From JAFLCA01 sp041907145 (lineage in GTDB: Bacteria; Bdellovibrionota_C; UBA2361; JAFLCA01), in assembly GCA_041907145.1 (NCBI GenBank), contig JAYRHW010000283.1:1-64000 (forward strand): a stretch of DNA of 64,000 bases. Direction: 5' to 3'. Both the position numbers and the translations under genes were made by a program. Each line of letters begins with the position of its first letter. The stretch's first letter is position 1. The notes beneath the pieces were generated by a model, which saw nothing but the letters and a program-made list of their open reading frames with translations, was not told the DNA's origin and did no database searches. Shown piece after piece: positions 7,375 through 18,356 of the stretch.

Positions 7375-9210
7375 TTAAAGTTGCTCAAGTCGGCGCTTGA
7401 GAAGGATCTTCTCATGCGCGAGCTCGGCCTTATGTTCCATAGCCTCGAGTTGCGACATTCGGACATCTATCTCTGTAATAGCTTGATTTAGCTTGAGTTT
7501 TTTGAAATGACTACGGCACTCGAGGACGCTCCGTTCGAAGTCCACCTCAGAATCCCCCTCCATCTCGTAGGAGCGGCGCCAATGAACGGTCCAGGAGTCA
7601 CCAAATTCCTTTAGAAGGCCCTTTATGGTCTCTCGCTTCTCACTATCCGAGCGCCCCGCCTCAGAAACTACCGCATGCAGCCCTTCGATAAACCTCAAGG
7701 TCGATGGATGCAGCCCCTCGCAAATATCAGCGTCCCGCAAAAGCTCGCTCGTGACTCTCTCCTTTAAAACCATCGCCGCGTGCAGGAGCTCGCGATCGGC
7801 CAAGGGGAGTTTCTCCACCTGAAGCACCGCCTGCGTCTCCTCGCTCCGCTTCTGCGGAGATGACTCCTGCACCGAAGTTGGGGAGCTCGTGCCATCCGGC
7901 TTCACCAGAGCCTGCAGGTCTTTAGGATCGACCAAGAGTTTCAAAGCAGCTCGCTGCAGTAGGTCGCTCAGCTCAATGGTATTACGTACCCTTCGAAGAA
8001 CGGCCACTAACTCCTCGGCTAATTTCCCCTTGGCAGCAGCCCCCATATCCTTGGCATCTTTCCACCCCGCCCGTGCCAGCAATGAGTCGATGAAGCAGTC
8101 CAGTAGAGAGACTCGCTCCAGCTGCTTGAGATAGGCTTCAGTCCTAGCCCCATGCTGCAAAGCGAGGGTATCGGGATCCTCACCATCCGGAATAAATAGA
8201 GCATGAACATCGATCCCGCTATTAAGAAATATCGGAAAACACTTCGCGGCGGCAGTGCGCCCGGCAACATCGCCGTCAAAGAGAACATGCACTCGCTCCA
8301 CCAGATGCTGAAGCCTCTTTACGTGCTGTTCGCTGACCGCCGTACCACAGGTGGCCACTACATTACGCACGCCGGCCTGCCAGAGGCCGACAACGTCCAT
8401 ATACCCCTCGACCAAGTATACCTCCTTAACCTTTCGGATGGCGTCGAGCGCCTGGGGCAATCCGAAGAGAATTCGGTTCTTTTGGTAAACTGGAGTTTCC
8501 GGAGAATTCAGGTATTTTGGCGCGTTCCTGGCGGCACTGTCTTCGGCGAGAGCTGGAACGATTCGTCCGCCAAATCCGGCAATCTTGCGACCTTCAATAA
8601 GAATGGGGAAGATTATCCGCGCTCGAAATGTGTCGTAGAGATCTCCCCGCGGGCTTCGGCGGATAAGACCTGACTGTAATAGCAGTGCCTCATCAAACTT
8701 ATTCCTCTTCAGTTCCTCAGCGAGCGCGCCCCAGACGGCTGGTGCGTAACCGAATCCGAATTCATGAAGGGCCTTTTCGTTGATGTGCCTGGAAGTCAAA
8801 TACTCTTTGACCTGCGCTGGGGCAGACGCAAGCTGGCTGCGAAAAAACTCCTGAGCCATATTGTTGATGGCGAAGAGAATATCCCTGTGGGGAGCTTCCT
8901 GTTTTTGCGCGGTGCCGCCTTCGCGGCGAACTTCAATTCCGTAACGAGCGGCCAGCTCCTCGACAGCGTCCGGAAAGGAGAGCCCCCTGCTCTCCATCAC
9001 GTAGGTGATCACATTTCCCGATACACCACAGCCAAAGCAGTGATAATAGCGACCGTTATCACGAATATGAAACGATGGCGTCTTCTCCGAATGGAACGGG
9101 CAAAGCGCGGTGAAGTGGGCGCCATTTCGCTTCAATTGAGTTTGTTCCCCGACAAGATCGACGAGGCTGGCGCGTTCCTTAATTTCCTCGATAGTAGTTG
9201 CGGATATCAC
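7375..9210 (-). CDS. dnaG: DNA primase
   Basis: Synthesises RNA primers at the replication fork. The 611-residue protein has the N-terminal zinc-binding domain (CPFHSEKTPSFHI followed by YHCFGCGVSGN, about residues 37-65), a catalytic core, the TOPRIM segment with VYLVEGYMDVV and HVLFDGDVAGR near residues 255-310, and a C-terminal helical region for helicase contact. Length is typical. It starts six bases after the thiolase stop and precedes rpoD, so it lies at the end of the greA-thiolase-dnaG group. Confidence 0.95.
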   Translation of the reverse strand: MISATTIEEIKERASLVDLVGEQTQLKRNGAHFTALCPFHSEKTPSFHIRDNGRYYHCFGCGVSGNVITYVMESRGLSFPDAVEELAARYGIEVRREGGTAQKQEAPHRDILFAINNMAQEFFRSQLASAPAQVKEYLTSRHINEKALHEFGFGYAPAVWGALAEELKRNKFDEALLLQSGLIRRSPRGDLYDTFRARIIFPILIEGRKIAGFGGRIVPALAEDSAARNAPKYLNSPETPVYQKNRILFGLPQALDAIRKVKEVYLVEGYMDVVGLWQAGVRNVVATCGTAVSEQHVKRLQHLVERVHVLFDGDVAGRTAAAKCFPIFLNSGIDVHALFIPDGEDPDTLALQHGARTEAYLKQLERVSLLDCFIDSLLARAGWKDAKDMGAAAKGKLAEELVAVLRRVRNTIELSDLLQRAALKLLVDPKDLQALVKPDGTSSPTSVQESSPQKRSEETQAVLQVEKLPLADRELLHAAMVLKERVTSELLRDADICEGLHPSTLRFIEGLHAVVSEAGRSDSEKRETIKGLLKEFGDSWTVHWRRSYEMEGDSEVDFERSVLECRSHFKKLKLNQAITEIDVRMSQLEAMEHKAELAHEKILLKRRLEQL

Positions 9211-9216
9211 AGTATA

Positions 9217-10407
9217 TCAAACGGTACGAATGAGGATGGCGATTCCCTGCCCGCCTCCAACGCATAGCGTGGCTAGCCCGAGGGAGCCGTTCGCGCGTCG
9301 CAGCTGATGCACTAAGGTTACCAAAATTCGTGCGCCGCTCGCGCCGATGGGGTGCCCAAGCGCGATAGCTCCGCCGCAAACATTGACCTTACGAACGTCC
9401 CACTCGAGTAGTTTGTTCACTGCCAGCGCCTGCGCGGCAAAGGCTTCATTCGCTTCTATTAGGTCGACTTGTTCGATAGAGACTCCGGTCTTGGCTAGAA
9501 CCTTTTTCACCGCCCCCACCGGACCGATGCCCATAACTTCGGGTTCAACTGCGGCGCTTGCCCAACCGAGGATTTCCGCCAGGGGGGATACTCCCCATGC
9601 ATCGGCTTGCGTCTTCGAAGCTAGAACCACCGCAGCCGCTCCATCGTTGATTCCCGACGCATTACCGGCGGTAACAGTTCCATCCTTCTTGAAGGCGGGC
9701 CGCAAGCTCTTGAGGGATTCCAGCGTGCAGTCCTTGCGCGGATGCTCGTCGATTTGGAAGGTTCCCGTCACCTTTCCCCGCTTCATGAGCGGTACGGCAA
9801 CCACCTCGTCGGAGAATGCGCCGCTTGCCAGCGCCGCCTGAGCCTTTAGTTGACTGCCATAGGCGAATTCGTCCTGAGCCTCTCGACTGATTCCGTAGCG
9901 CTCCGCCAAATTCTCAGCCGTAATCCCCATATGACAGGAATTGAAGACATCGGTCAGGCCATCCTGCAGAATTAAGTCGCGCAATTCGCCATGTCCTAGA
10001 CGGGAGCCCCAGCGCGCCCCGAGCGAGACGTACCCAGCCTGCGACATGCTTTCCACCCCCCCTGCCGCGATGCACTGCGCGTTTCCGCACGAGATTTCAG
10101 CGGCAGCAAGCGCGATTGCCTTCAACCCAGAGCCGCAAACCTTATTCACGGTGTAAGCCGGGGTGCCTATGGCCAGACCTGACTTAAGGCATACCTGACG
10201 AGCGAGATTCATCCCTTGTCCAGCCGCCAGCACATTTCCAAGAATGACTTCGTCGAGGGTCGCACCTTCGGGCACTCTGGCACGGCGCAAGGCCTCCTTA
10301 AAGGCAATTGCCCCAAGCTCCGCCGGAGCCGTATCGATTAAGCTACCGCCAAACCCGCCAATTGCGGTACGAGCCGCAGATACTAGAAATACTGGCTCAG
10401 TGCGCAT
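9217..10407 (-). CDS. Acetyl-CoA C-acetyltransferase (thiolase)
   Basis: A 396-residue thiolase II, condensing or cleaving acyl-CoA with acetyl-CoA in the cytoplasm. The nucleophilic Cys is in NKVCGSGLKAIALA near residue 88, the catalytic His in ALGHPIGASGAR near 350 and the second catalytic Cys in ATLCVGGGQG near 380. Length and motifs are those of biosynthetic-type acetoacetyl-CoA thiolases (AtoB/PhaA-like). Its position two bases after greA and six bases before dnaG is unusual for a metabolic enzyme and suggests transcription with housekeeping genes. No phaB or other partner is adjacent. Confidence 0.93.
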   Translation of the reverse strand: MRTEPVFLVSAARTAIGGFGGSLIDTAPAELGAIAFKEALRRARVPEGATLDEVILGNVLAAGQGMNLARQVCLKSGLAIGTPAYTVNKVCGSGLKAIALAAAEISCGNAQCIAAGGVESMSQAGYVSLGARWGSRLGHGELRDLILQDGLTDVFNSCHMGITAENLAERYGISREAQDEFAYGSQLKAQAALASGAFSDEVVAVPLMKRGKVTGTFQIDEHPRKDCTLESLKSLRPAFKKDGTVTAGNASGINDGAAAVVLASKTQADAWGVSPLAEILGWASAAVEPEVMGIGPVGAVKKVLAKTGVSIEQVDLIEANEAFAAQALAVNKLLEWDVRKVNVCGGAIALGHPIGASGARILVTLVHQLRRANGSLGLATLCVGGGQGIAILIRTV

Positions 10408-10409
10408 GA

Positions 10410-10916
10410 CTATCCCTCGTTCTCTTCCCCACCGGAAGTATATTCATACTCGACAAAGATCTCGACAATTTCGTATTCCTTTGCGCCACCAGGCAGGGCC
10501 ACTTTGACAACATCGCCCTGCTCCTTTCCGATGAGCGCCTTTCCCAGCGGAGACTCAAAGGAGATCCATCCGCGGTCAACATCGGACTCCTCGGATCCAA
10601 CGATGCTGATGGTCTTTCTGTCGCCGGAGTTCAATTCCTCGATTGTCGCGGATAAACCGAAAACCACCTTGGTCACATTTGAAATCTTTCGCGGATCGAT
10701 TATCTCCGCCATCGATAAGCGGGTCTCGATATCGCGGATTTTACCCTCGACCATTCCAGACTTATTCTTGGCGGCATCGTAATCTCCATTCTCGGAAAGA
10801 TCGCCGTGCCCGCGAGCAATCTCGATCGCGCGCGCAAGTTCTGGTCGCATGGCCTTTAGCTTCAGCAGCTCAGAGCGAAGAGAATCATAGCCGCGCGGAG
10901 TCATTGGTCTTTTCAT
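10410..10916 (-). CDS. greA: Transcription elongation factor GreA
   Basis: Rescues backtracked RNA polymerase by inserting its coiled coil into the secondary channel and stimulating transcript cleavage. The N-terminal coiled coil carries the tip motif ARGHGDLSENGDYDAAKN with the acidic residues that hold the catalytic metal. The C-terminal FKBP-like domain ends with FESPLGKALIGKEQGD and an acidic tail. I choose the ATG at 10916, with ACGAGG five bases upstream; a GTG at 10922 is also in frame and would add two residues. It lies between carB and the thiolase gene. Confidence 0.92.
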   Translation of the reverse strand: MKRPMTPRGYDSLRSELLKLKAMRPELARAIEIARGHGDLSENGDYDAAKNKSGMVEGKIRDIETRLSMAEIIDPRKISNVTKVVFGLSATIEELNSGDRKTISIVGSEESDVDRGWISFESPLGKALIGKEQGDVVKVALPGGAKEYEIVEIFVEYEYTSGGEENEG

Positions 10917-10990
10917 GAACACCTCGTTCTACAGGAACCTTCGACCTTAACGCACTACAGGCCGAAGTTCAATGCATTCAGAATGATGGA

Positions 10991-13900
10991 TTAGAGCGCC
11001 TGATGGTAGTCCTGTAGCGCCTTTACCTGGATGATATTCGTGCGCTGCATTAGCTCCATTGCCTGCACGGCAGCGCTGGCCGCCGACATCGTCGTATAGG
11101 TCGGAATCTTCAATTCGTTCGAAACTAGACGTATCGATCGTGAATCCAGCAGCGGGCTCGACCCTTCCGGGGTATTGATGACCAATGAAATGTCACCGGC
11201 ACCAATGAGGTCTACGATATGGGGTTGCCCCTCTCGCACCTTGTTCACCTCCTCGGAATGAATGCCGTGGGTGCGCAGATACGAAGCTGTGCCTCGTGTG
11301 GCCACAAGACCAAATCCGATCGAGACAAGTCGACGAGCAACTTCGAGCAGATCCTCCTTGTCCCCATCCAGCACGCTCAAGAAGGCCTTCCCAGGTCGTG
11401 GCAGCGCGATATTGGCAGCAAACTGAGACTTGGCGAAGGCTCCGGGAAATTCGGCGAACATACCCATCACTTCCCCGGTCGACTTCATCTCAGGCCCGAG
11501 GATAGTGTCCACGCCCTCGAATTTACTGAATGGAAATACGCAAGCCTTCACGGAGACGAAGCTGGATGGAGTGACCTCTCTAGCCTTGAGCTGCGCTAAG
11601 CTCTTTCCCGCCATTGCTCGAGCGGCGACTTTCGCCCAAGGAATTCCCGTAGCCTTACTGACAAACGGCACGGTACGCGAAGCTCGAGGGTTAACTTCCA
11701 GAATGTAGACAATCTTATCCCTCGAAACCGCAAACTGCACATTCATCAATCCAACGACCTTAAGCTCGCGAGCCAACAGTTTAGCCTGCTCCTTCATTTG
11801 CGCGATGACATTAGGGGAAAGGGTTTGGGGCGGCAGACAACAAGAGCTGTCGCCGGAATGAATACCGGCGCGCTCGATATGCTCCATCACGCCGGCGACC
11901 ATAACTTCCTTCCCGTCTGAGACGCAGTCGACATCTACCTCGATTGCATTATGAAGATAACGATCGAGCAGCACAGGACGCTGATGCGAGACGCCCACTG
12001 ACTCACCCATATACTGCGCGAGCTCTTCATCGTTGTGCACGACTCGCATCGCGCGACCACCAAGGACGAAGGAGGGGCGGATCATCAAGGGATAGCCAAT
12101 TCTATGGGCCGCTTGTAACGCTTCATCAGAATTGCTGGCCGTGCTCCCTTCAGGCTGTCGCAGCTTGAGACTATTAATCAGAGCAGCGAAGCGTTTGCGG
12201 TCCTCGGCAATATCGATTGACTCAACCGACGTTCCGATGATCGGAACTCCCGCCCTTTGCAGTTCGCTCGCTAGCTTAAGCGGCGTCTGCCCACCGAATT
12301 GCACGATAACTCCGGTGGGCTTCTCTCGCTCGACAATAGCAAGCACTGATTCGAGTGTGAGCGGCTCGAAATACAGGCGATCGGCCGTATCGTAGTCAGT
12401 GGAAACCGTCTCTGGATTGCAATTTACCATGATGGTCTCGAAGCCATCTTCCTTGAGCGCCAACACGGCATGCACGCAGCAGTAGTCAAATTCGATGCCC
12501 TGACCAATGCGGTTCGGTCCTGATCCAAGGATCATGATTTTCTTCCTCTGTGTCGGCGGCGCTTCTGTAGCTGCATCATAGGAGGAGTACAAATATGGAG
12601 TATGGGCGACAAACTCCGCGGCGCAGGTGTCCACCGATTTGAATACAGGTGTTATGCCCCAGGCCTTTCGCTGATCGCGCACCTCGAACTCCGAGGCACC
12701 CAGAAGCTTGCCGATGCGGGAATCTGAAAATCCGTCTCGTTTGAGAGCCCGCATAGAATTGGCATCCAAACCAGAGAGTCGCCTGCCCTTCAACCCCTCC
12801 TCGGCTTCAATGATGGCCTCCAGTTCAGAGAGGAACCACAGGTCGATACCCGTAGCGTCGTAGAGAGCCTTTGCCTTATATCCTGCCCGCAATGCTTCGC
12901 CGACTATCCATAGACGATGCGGACTGGGCCTCTTGCAGAGCTCGAATATCTCTCCTTTGCCTAAATCTTTAACCAGCGAGTGTCGGTCGAAGCCCGCAGT
13001 ATCGAGCTCCATGGAGCAGATGGCTTTTTGCATGGCCTCGCGGAAATTTCTTCCAAAAGACAGCACTTCACCTACGCTCTTCATCTGGGTTCCCAGCGTC
13101 GTATCAGCCATCGGGAACTTTTCGAAATTGAAGCGGGGAATTTTTACTACGACGTAATCAATCGACGGTTCGAAGCACGCCGGCGTCTCCCGAGTGATGT
13201 CATTGCGCACCTCATCAAGCGTGTACCCAACGGCCAACTTGGCAGCAATTTTAGCAATCGGAAATCCCGTCGCTTTGGAAGCCAAGGCGGAGCTGCGCGA
13301 TACTCGAGGATTCATCTCGATGACGATGACCCGCCCATTCGAAGGGTTAAGAGCAAACTGAACGTTCGAGCCGCCTGTATCGACGCCGATTCGCCGCATA
13401 ACGGCGATCGACGCGTCGCGCAGTATCTGATATTCCTTGTCAGTGAGTGTTTGGATTGGGGCCACCGTGATGGAATCCCCTGTATGAACCCCCATGGGGT
13501 CGAAGTTCTCGATCGGACATACAATGACGACATTGTCCTTCAGATCTCGCATCACCTCGAGTTCAATCTCTTTCCATCCCAGCAAAGATTCCTCGATAAG
13601 CACTTCGCGGTTAGGGCTCGCACGAAGAGCGTGCGAAACCTTGCGCCGCAATTCCGAAGCGTCCTTTACTATTCCACCCCCGGTACCTCCGAGGGTGCGA
13701 GACGGCCTCAGAATTAGGGGAAAGCCGATTAGCTCCGCAATCATCTCAGCGTCTTCAACCGAGTGCGCCACGCCGCTCTTAGCCGACTCCAGTCCAATCT
13801 CATCCATCGCTCTACGGAAGAGCTCGCGATCCTCTGCGGTCTTTATTGCCTCCAAATTGGCGCCAATGAGCTCGCAGTCGTACTTTTCAAAAACTCCCCG

Positions 13901-14212
13901 TGCGCCGAGCTCTAGAGCGATATTCAAAGCGGTCTGCCCACCCATCGTGGGAAGGACGGCGTCCGGACGCTCGACACGGATGATTTCCTCGACAAAGTCG
14001 GCTGTTATCGGCTCGATGTACGTACGATCGGCGAACTCCGGATCCGTCATTATCGTGGCAGGGTTGGAGTTAACCAGAATGACTTTGTATCCCTCCTCCT
14101 TGAGCGCCTTTATCGCTTGCGTGCCGGAGTAATCGAACTCACAGGCTTGGCCGATCACAATCGGCCCCGAACCGATCAGCAATATGGAATGAATATCTGT
14201 GCGTTTTGGCAT
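10991..14212 (-). CDS. carB: Carbamoyl-phosphate synthase large subunit
   Basis: Makes carbamoyl phosphate from ammonia, bicarbonate and two ATP for pyrimidines and arginine. The 1073-residue protein has the two homologous ATP-grasp halves, each introduced by an [15 protein letters not shown] motif ([18 protein letters not shown] near residue 14; [19 protein letters not shown] near 560), an oligomerisation region between them, and a C-terminal MGS-like allosteric domain ([12 protein letters not shown] onward, about 940-1073). Full length. It follows carA by five bases and forms the heterodimer with it. Confidence 0.97.
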   Translation of the reverse strand: MPKRTDIHSILLIGSGPIVIGQACEFDYSGTQAIKALKEEGYKVILVNSNPATIMTDPEFADRTYIEPITADFVEEIIRVERPDAVLPTMGGQTALNIALELGARGVFEKYDCELIGANLEAIKTAEDRELFRRAMDEIGLESAKSGVAHSVEDAEMIAELIGFPLILRPSRTLGGTGGGIVKDASELRRKVSHALRASPNREVLIEESLLGWKEIELEVMRDLKDNVVIVCPIENFDPMGVHTGDSITVAPIQTLTDKEYQILRDASIAVMRRIGVDTGGSNVQFALNPSNGRVIVIEMNPRVSRSSALASKATGFPIAKIAAKLAVGYTLDEVRNDITRETPACFEPSIDYVVVKIPRFNFEKFPMADTTLGTQMKSVGEVLSFGRNFREAMQKAICSMELDTAGFDRHSLVKDLGKGEIFELCKRPSPHRLWIVGEALRAGYKAKALYDATGIDLWFLSELEAIIEAEEGLKGRRLSGLDANSMRALKRDGFSDSRIGKLLGASEFEVRDQRKAWGITPVFKSVDTCAAEFVAHTPYLYSSYDAATEAPPTQRKKIMILGSGPNRIGQGIEFDYCCVHAVLALKEDGFETIMVNCNPETVSTDYDTADRLYFEPLTLESVLAIVEREKPTGVIVQFGGQTPLKLASELQRAGVPIIGTSVESIDIAEDRKRFAALINSLKLRQPEGSTASNSDEALQAAHRIGYPLMIRPSFVLGGRAMRVVHNDEELAQYMGESVGVSHQRPVLLDRYLHNAIEVDVDCVSDGKEVMVAGVMEHIERAGIHSGDSSCCLPPQTLSPNVIAQMKEQAKLLARELKVVGLMNVQFAVSRDKIVYILEVNPRASRTVPFVSKATGIPWAKVAARAMAGKSLAQLKAREVTPSSFVSVKACVFPFSKFEGVDTILGPEMKSTGEVMGMFAEFPGAFAKSQFAANIALPRPGKAFLSVLDGDKEDLLEVARRLVSIGFGLVATRGTASYLRTHGIHSEEVNKVREGQPHIVDLIGAGDISLVINTPEGSSPLLDSRSIRLVSNELKIPTYTTMSAASAAVQAMELMQRTNIIQVKALQDYHQAL

Positions 14213-14217
14213 ATAGG

Positions 14218-15429
14218 CTAGGCTGCCTTCTCTCGATAGCTCACAACATTTTCATAAAAGCGTCTAAATAAGTACTGGGCATCATGCGGACCTGGTGAAG
14301 ATTCCGGATGATATTGAACGCAAAAGGCTCGCGCCTCAGGAATGTCGAGCCCCTCGACAGTCTGGTCGTTTAGATTGACATGACTGACAACGACGCTCCT
14401 CGACAGGGACTCCGGCTGCACCGCGAATCCGTGGTTTTGAACGGTTATTTCGACTTTTCCGGTCAGGTTATTTCTGACCGGGTGATTTCCGCCGCGATGC
14501 CCAAACTTAAGTTTATAGGTCTTGCCGCCAACTACCTGCCCCAATATTTGATGCCCGAGGCAAATGCCGAAGATGGGAAATTTTCCGAAAATTCCCTTCA
14601 CGGTATCTACGACATAGCCGAGCGTTGCCGGGTCTCCCGGGCCGTTAGACAGAAAAACTCCATCGGGCTGCAGAGCCAAGATCTCGCTCGAAGTCGCAGT
14701 GGCAGGAACCACCGTAACGCGAAACCCCACCTCAAGGAGCAGCCGTAAAATATTGTGCTTAATGCCGCAATCGATCGCTACGACATGCGGCCGCGACCAT
14801 AGCTTACCGAAATCAAGTTCGCGCTTGCCCCTACTCTTGAGACTATACTCGAGGCTCCACGGCAGTTCGTTCCACGAGTAAGATTGCTGGCAGGTAACCG
14901 TCTTCACATAATCCTTACCTTCCATCGATCCCTGGGATCTCGCACGAGCGACCAGGTCATCAGGATTGAGGGAATGACCGACTGCCATGGCCCCCATTTG
15001 AGCGCCATGAGTACGAAGATGCGCAACCAACTCTCTCGTATCGATGCCGCACATACCCATGATACCGTTCTCCCACAGATACTGCGGGAGGGTGCGGTCG
15101 GCACGAAAGTTGGAGACGACTCGTGGGAGGTCCCTAATCAGCACCCCTTCGGTATAGACCCGGTCGGATTCGACGTCCTCAGTGTTACATCCGACGTTTC
15201 CGATGTGAGGCGCAGTAAAACACATGATTTGCCCGGCATAACTCGGGTCAGTAAGGATCTCCTGGTACCCAAACATCGAGGTATTAAAAACCACCTCCCC
15301 CAAGACCGGGTCATCACTGCCACGGGCGGCCCCGAAGCATTGCCCACGGAAAATCGAGCCGTCGGCGAGCGCTAATACTCCTGCTTGCCCGGAAATAACC
15401 TCACCCTTTGCCTTTCTGCGCTGCTGCAT
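14218..15429 (-). CDS. carA: Carbamoyl-phosphate synthase small subunit (glutamine amidotransferase)
   Basis: Hydrolyses glutamine and channels ammonia to CarB. In the 403-residue protein the N-terminal domain is followed by a class I glutamine amidotransferase domain with the nucleophile motif [10 protein letters not shown] near residue 290 and the catalytic His-Glu in [15 protein letters not shown] near 375. It lies seven bases downstream of pyrC and five upstream of carB, in a pyrimidine operon. No arginine genes are adjacent, so PyrR-linked control is likely to dominate (inference). Confidence 0.96.
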   Translation of the reverse strand: MQQRRKAKGEVISGQAGVLALADGSIFRGQCFGAARGSDDPVLGEVVFNTSMFGYQEILTDPSYAGQIMCFTAPHIGNVGCNTEDVESDRVYTEGVLIRDLPRVVSNFRADRTLPQYLWENGIMGMCGIDTRELVAHLRTHGAQMGAMAVGHSLNPDDLVARARSQGSMEGKDYVKTVTCQQSYSWNELPWSLEYSLKSRGKRELDFGKLWSRPHVVAIDCGIKHNILRLLLEVGFRVTVVPATATSSEILALQPDGVFLSNGPGDPATLGYVVDTVKGIFGKFPIFGICLGHQILGQVVGGKTYKLKFGHRGGNHPVRNNLTGKVEITVQNHGFAVQPESLSRSVVVSHVNLNDQTVEGLDIPEARAFCVQYHPESSPGPHDAQYLFRRFYENVVSYREKAA

Positions 15430-15435
15430 ACCCGC

Positions 15436-16728
15436 TTACTCTATGAGACGCTGCCCTTCGACCACAATCTTGCCACCGACAATCACCGTATCCGCGATCC
15501 CCTTAAGTTCTCTGCCTAAAAATGGAGTATTGTGGCTTAGTGAGCGCAACACCTCGCGCCTGAAAGTCCATCGATACCCTGGATCTACCACCGCGATGTC
15601 CGCCGGCTTCCCTGGTAATAAGCTGCCAACGCCAAGTCCGAAGATACTAGCTGGTCGAGTTGCCAGAGCCTCCACGGCGCGCCTGCGCGTTATTTGGCCT
15701 GAAGTTACGAGATCGAGCAGTAAAGGTAGGCTCGTCTGCAGGCCTAAGATCCCGAATGTTGCCTTAGAGAATTCAACCAGCTTGCTGTCGCGCTCATGCG
15801 GAGCATGGTCACTAGCAACTGCGTCGATAGTTCCGTCCTTCAGTCCTGCGATAAGCGCAAGTCGATCAGAATCCTCTCGCAACGGCGGGCTCATCTTTGC
15901 GCTGGTGTCGTACTCGCCCACGGCGGACTCAGTAAGCGTAAGGTGATGCGGGGTAACTTCGGCCGTGACCCGAATTCCATCGCTCTTCGCCCGGCGAATG
16001 AGCTCGACACTGCGAGCTGAGGAGACATGACAGATATGAGCGCGGCCGCCTGTGTAGCGCGCGAGCTCGATATCACGAGCTACCATGACATCTTCGGCAA
16101 CCGTCGGCATGCCCTTTAGTCCCAGGCGCGTGGACAGTGCTGACTCGTTCATGCAGCCACCACAGCTAAGGCGCTTATCCTCCTCATGACAACTGATTGG
16201 AACATCAAGCATCAAGCACCATTCCAGCGCTCTCCGCATCATACCAGCGTCCCAAATCGGCTCGCCATCATCCGAAAATGCGACACAGCCTGCCTCCCTG
16301 AGCTCGGACAGAGGTGACATATCCCTGCCCTCAAGCGCCCTCGATACCGAGCCAATCGGATGGACCCTGGCAGCGCCGATCGCTTGAGCACGCTCGATGA
16401 TAAACCTCGTCACTTCGGCACAGTCGTTCGTAGGTCGAGTGTTCGGCATGCAGCAAATTGAGGTATAGCCGCCCAAGGCTGCCGCTTGTGCACCTGTCCT
16501 AATAGTTTCCTTCCACTCGAATCCAGGTTCGCGAAGGTGAACATGCAAATCGACGAGCCCCGGTACTACCCACTTACCCCTGGCATCAACACGCTGCGTC
16601 ACCGCTACCGACTTGAAGGCTCCGCGAGCCCCGACATCCTTGATGAGACTGCCATCGACAAGTACGTCAAATTCACCCTCTCGATTAGAGCCTGGGTCGA
16701 TGAGCTCTCCATTCTCGATTAGAATCAT
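15436..16728 (-). CDS. pyrC: Dihydroorotase (class I)
   Basis: Cyclises N-carbamoyl-aspartate to dihydroorotate, the third pyrimidine step. The 430-residue amidohydrolase has the metal motif VDLHVHLREPG near residue 57, the GGYTSICCMPNTRPT block near 92, and the catalytic VASDHAPHE segment near 300. This is the longer class I enzyme rather than the 340-residue enterobacterial form, and such enzymes often associate with PyrB. Its start overlaps the end of pyrB by four bases (ATGA), indicating translational coupling. Confidence 0.95.
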   Translation of the reverse strand: MILIENGELIDPGSNREGEFDVLVDGSLIKDVGARGAFKSVAVTQRVDARGKWVVPGLVDLHVHLREPGFEWKETIRTGAQAAALGGYTSICCMPNTRPTNDCAEVTRFIIERAQAIGAARVHPIGSVSRALEGRDMSPLSELREAGCVAFSDDGEPIWDAGMMRRALEWCLMLDVPISCHEEDKRLSCGGCMNESALSTRLGLKGMPTVAEDVMVARDIELARYTGGRAHICHVSSARSVELIRRAKSDGIRVTAEVTPHHLTLTESAVGEYDTSAKMSPPLREDSDRLALIAGLKDGTIDAVASDHAPHERDSKLVEFSKATFGILGLQTSLPLLLDLVTSGQITRRRAVEALATRPASIFGLGVGSLLPGKPADIAVVDPGYRWTFRREVLRSLSHNTPFLGRELKGIADTVIVGGKIVVEGQRLIE

Positions 16729-17714
16729 GCGACTCCTCCAAAGTCAGCGGATGCCGCGCTTCGGTCAAGAGTGGCAAGGGCAAGAAGAACCGCCATGCGC
16801 ACCGCGACTCCATTATTAACTTGCTTATGAACGAAGGAGCGTTTGCCGTCGAGAACTTCTCCCGAAATCTCGGTACCGCGATTAGCTGGCCCCGGATGCA
16901 GCACGATGCTCTCAGGAGCCCAACGCGAAAGTACGCGCTCACTAACGCAATACTCCCGGCTATATTCCTCGAGCGTCGGCACGTAGTGCTCAGACTGCCG
17001 TTCCAGCTGCATGCGGAGCACCATGACAACATCTGCTCCTTCAATCCCTTTGGCCAAGCTGCTCTCTATCCGCAAAGGACCACCGAACATCGAGGCATTG
17101 GAAAATTCACGAGGGACGAGGGTCGGTGGGCCCACGAGGGTCACCTTATTTCCCAGTTTCTGATGAGCCCAAATGTTGCTGCGGGCGACTCTTGAGTGTC
17201 GAACATCGCCGACTATAGCGACTTTCAACCCCTGGCGCGGCCTCTTAAGTTCATCGAAGTGTTGCCACATGGTTAGCACATCGAGCAAAGCCTGAGTGGG
17301 ATGCTCGTGAAGGCCATCACCCGCATTCACCACGGCAGTATTAACGAGGTGCTTGGCTAAGAAATGTGGGGCCCCGCTCTCCTTATGACGTATGACGAGT
17401 ACATCCGGAGCCATGGCTTCGAGATTGCGGGCCGTATCGAGCAATGTTTCTCCTTTCACCACGGAGCTATCACTGCCGCTTAAATTAATGGTGTCAGCAG
17501 ATAACCGTTTCCCGGCGATTTCAAAACTGGCTCGCGTGCGGGTACTAGGCTCAAGAAATAAGTTTACGATAGTCTTACCACGCAGCGCCGGAACCTTCTT
17601 CAGTTCGCGGGTGCTGACCTCAACGAATTGCTGGGCATTTTCGAGTAGATACTCCAGCTGGACCTTGCTTAGCCCTTCGATATCCAGCAAATGCTTCAGC
17701 CCTGGTGAATTCAC
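16725..17714 (-). CDS. pyrB: Aspartate carbamoyltransferase catalytic subunit
   Basis: Transfers the carbamoyl group to aspartate, the committed pyrimidine step. The 329-residue protein has the carbamoyl-phosphate loop FLEPSTRTRASFE near residue 53 and GLHEHPTQALLD near 135 with the catalytic His. There is no PyrI regulatory gene nearby, and the neighbouring class I dihydroorotase suggests a PyrB-PyrC complex of the type known in other bacteria (inference). Start overlaps the pyrR stop by four bases. Confidence 0.95.
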   Translation of the reverse strand: MNSPGLKHLLDIEGLSKVQLEYLLENAQQFVEVSTRELKKVPALRGKTIVNLFLEPSTRTRASFEIAGKRLSADTINLSGSDSSVVKGETLLDTARNLEAMAPDVLVIRHKESGAPHFLAKHLVNTAVVNAGDGLHEHPTQALLDVLTMWQHFDELKRPRQGLKVAIVGDVRHSRVARSNIWAHQKLGNKVTLVGPPTLVPREFSNASMFGGPLRIESSLAKGIEGADVVMVLRMQLERQSEHYVPTLEEYSREYCVSERVLSRWAPESIVLHPGPANRGTEISGEVLDGKRSFVHKQVNNGVAVRMAVLLALATLDRSAASADFGGVA

Positions 17715-18319
17715 CGACTACCTTTCCCCTCAGGAGTAATTAAATAAACTCCGTCCTCGAAACCCTGCTCCTTCAACCGGATCCTGACGAATTCATCCTT
17801 GGATGTGGGGAGGTTCTTCCCCACATAGTCCGGGCGGATCGGAAGCTCGCGATGTCCGCGGTCAGCAACCACAGCCAGCTCTACGCAGGATGGGCGCCCG
17901 AAATCAATTATCGCATCGAGCGCGGCACGAACCGTCCGTCCAGTGTAAAAGACGTCATCAACGAGAATTATCCGCGACCCAGACACCGAGAAAGGGAGGT
18001 CCGTCCCTTTTAGCGTCGGCTGCGCATGCCCATGCGAAAGATCATCACGGTAGAGCGTAATATCGATAACACCGAAGGGAATTTCGATACTTTCGATCTC
18101 TTGAACGCGATCATGGATGCGTTTGGCAAGATACTCACCGGCTGTTCTGATACCCACCACGGCAAGATTCTTCAAGTCTCGATTTCGCTCGACAATCTCA
18201 TAGCTGATACGAGAGATGCAGCGTGCAATCGTCTCGCTGTTAAGAATAGGCTTCCAATGCTGGGGAACCTGCTTAACGTGATTGCCGGTTACTGGTTTTT
18301 GATCCTGCTTTTCAGCCAT
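17711..18319 (-). CDS. pyrR: Pyrimidine operon attenuator / uracil phosphoribosyltransferase PyrR
   Basis: A PRTase-fold protein that binds pyrimidine operon leader RNA in response to UMP and usually retains uracil phosphoribosyltransferase activity. The PRPP-binding signature RIILVDDVFYTGRTVRAALDA is near residue 100, followed by AVVADRGHRELPI. I place the start at the ATG at 18319 (202 residues). An in-frame ATG at 18352 would add 11 unconserved residues and lies inside a hairpin that looks like an attenuator. It heads pyrR-pyrB-pyrC-carA-carB with overlapping or near-adjacent junctions. Confidence 0.93.
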   Translation of the reverse strand: MAEKQDQKPVTGNHVKQVPQHWKPILNSETIARCISRISYEIVERNRDLKNLAVVGIRTAGEYLAKRIHDRVQEIESIEIPFGVIDITLYRDDLSHGHAQPTLKGTDLPFSVSGSRIILVDDVFYTGRTVRAALDAIIDFGRPSCVELAVVADRGHRELPIRPDYVGKNLPTSKDEFVRIRLKEQGFEDGVYLITPEGKGSR

Positions 18320-18330
18320 GCTGCCCTCGC

Positions 18331-18356
18331 TACAAAACACGCGGAAAGACACCGCG
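18331..18356 (-). terminator. Candidate attenuator hairpin in the pyr leader
   Basis: On the minus strand CGCGG (18352-18356) pairs with CCGCG (18340-18344) across a 7-nt loop, followed by TGTTTTGTA. It lies just upstream of the pyrR ribosome binding site, where PyrR-dependent attenuators or translational control hairpins are found. The T-tract is short, so it may act on translation rather than termination. Confidence 0.35.
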
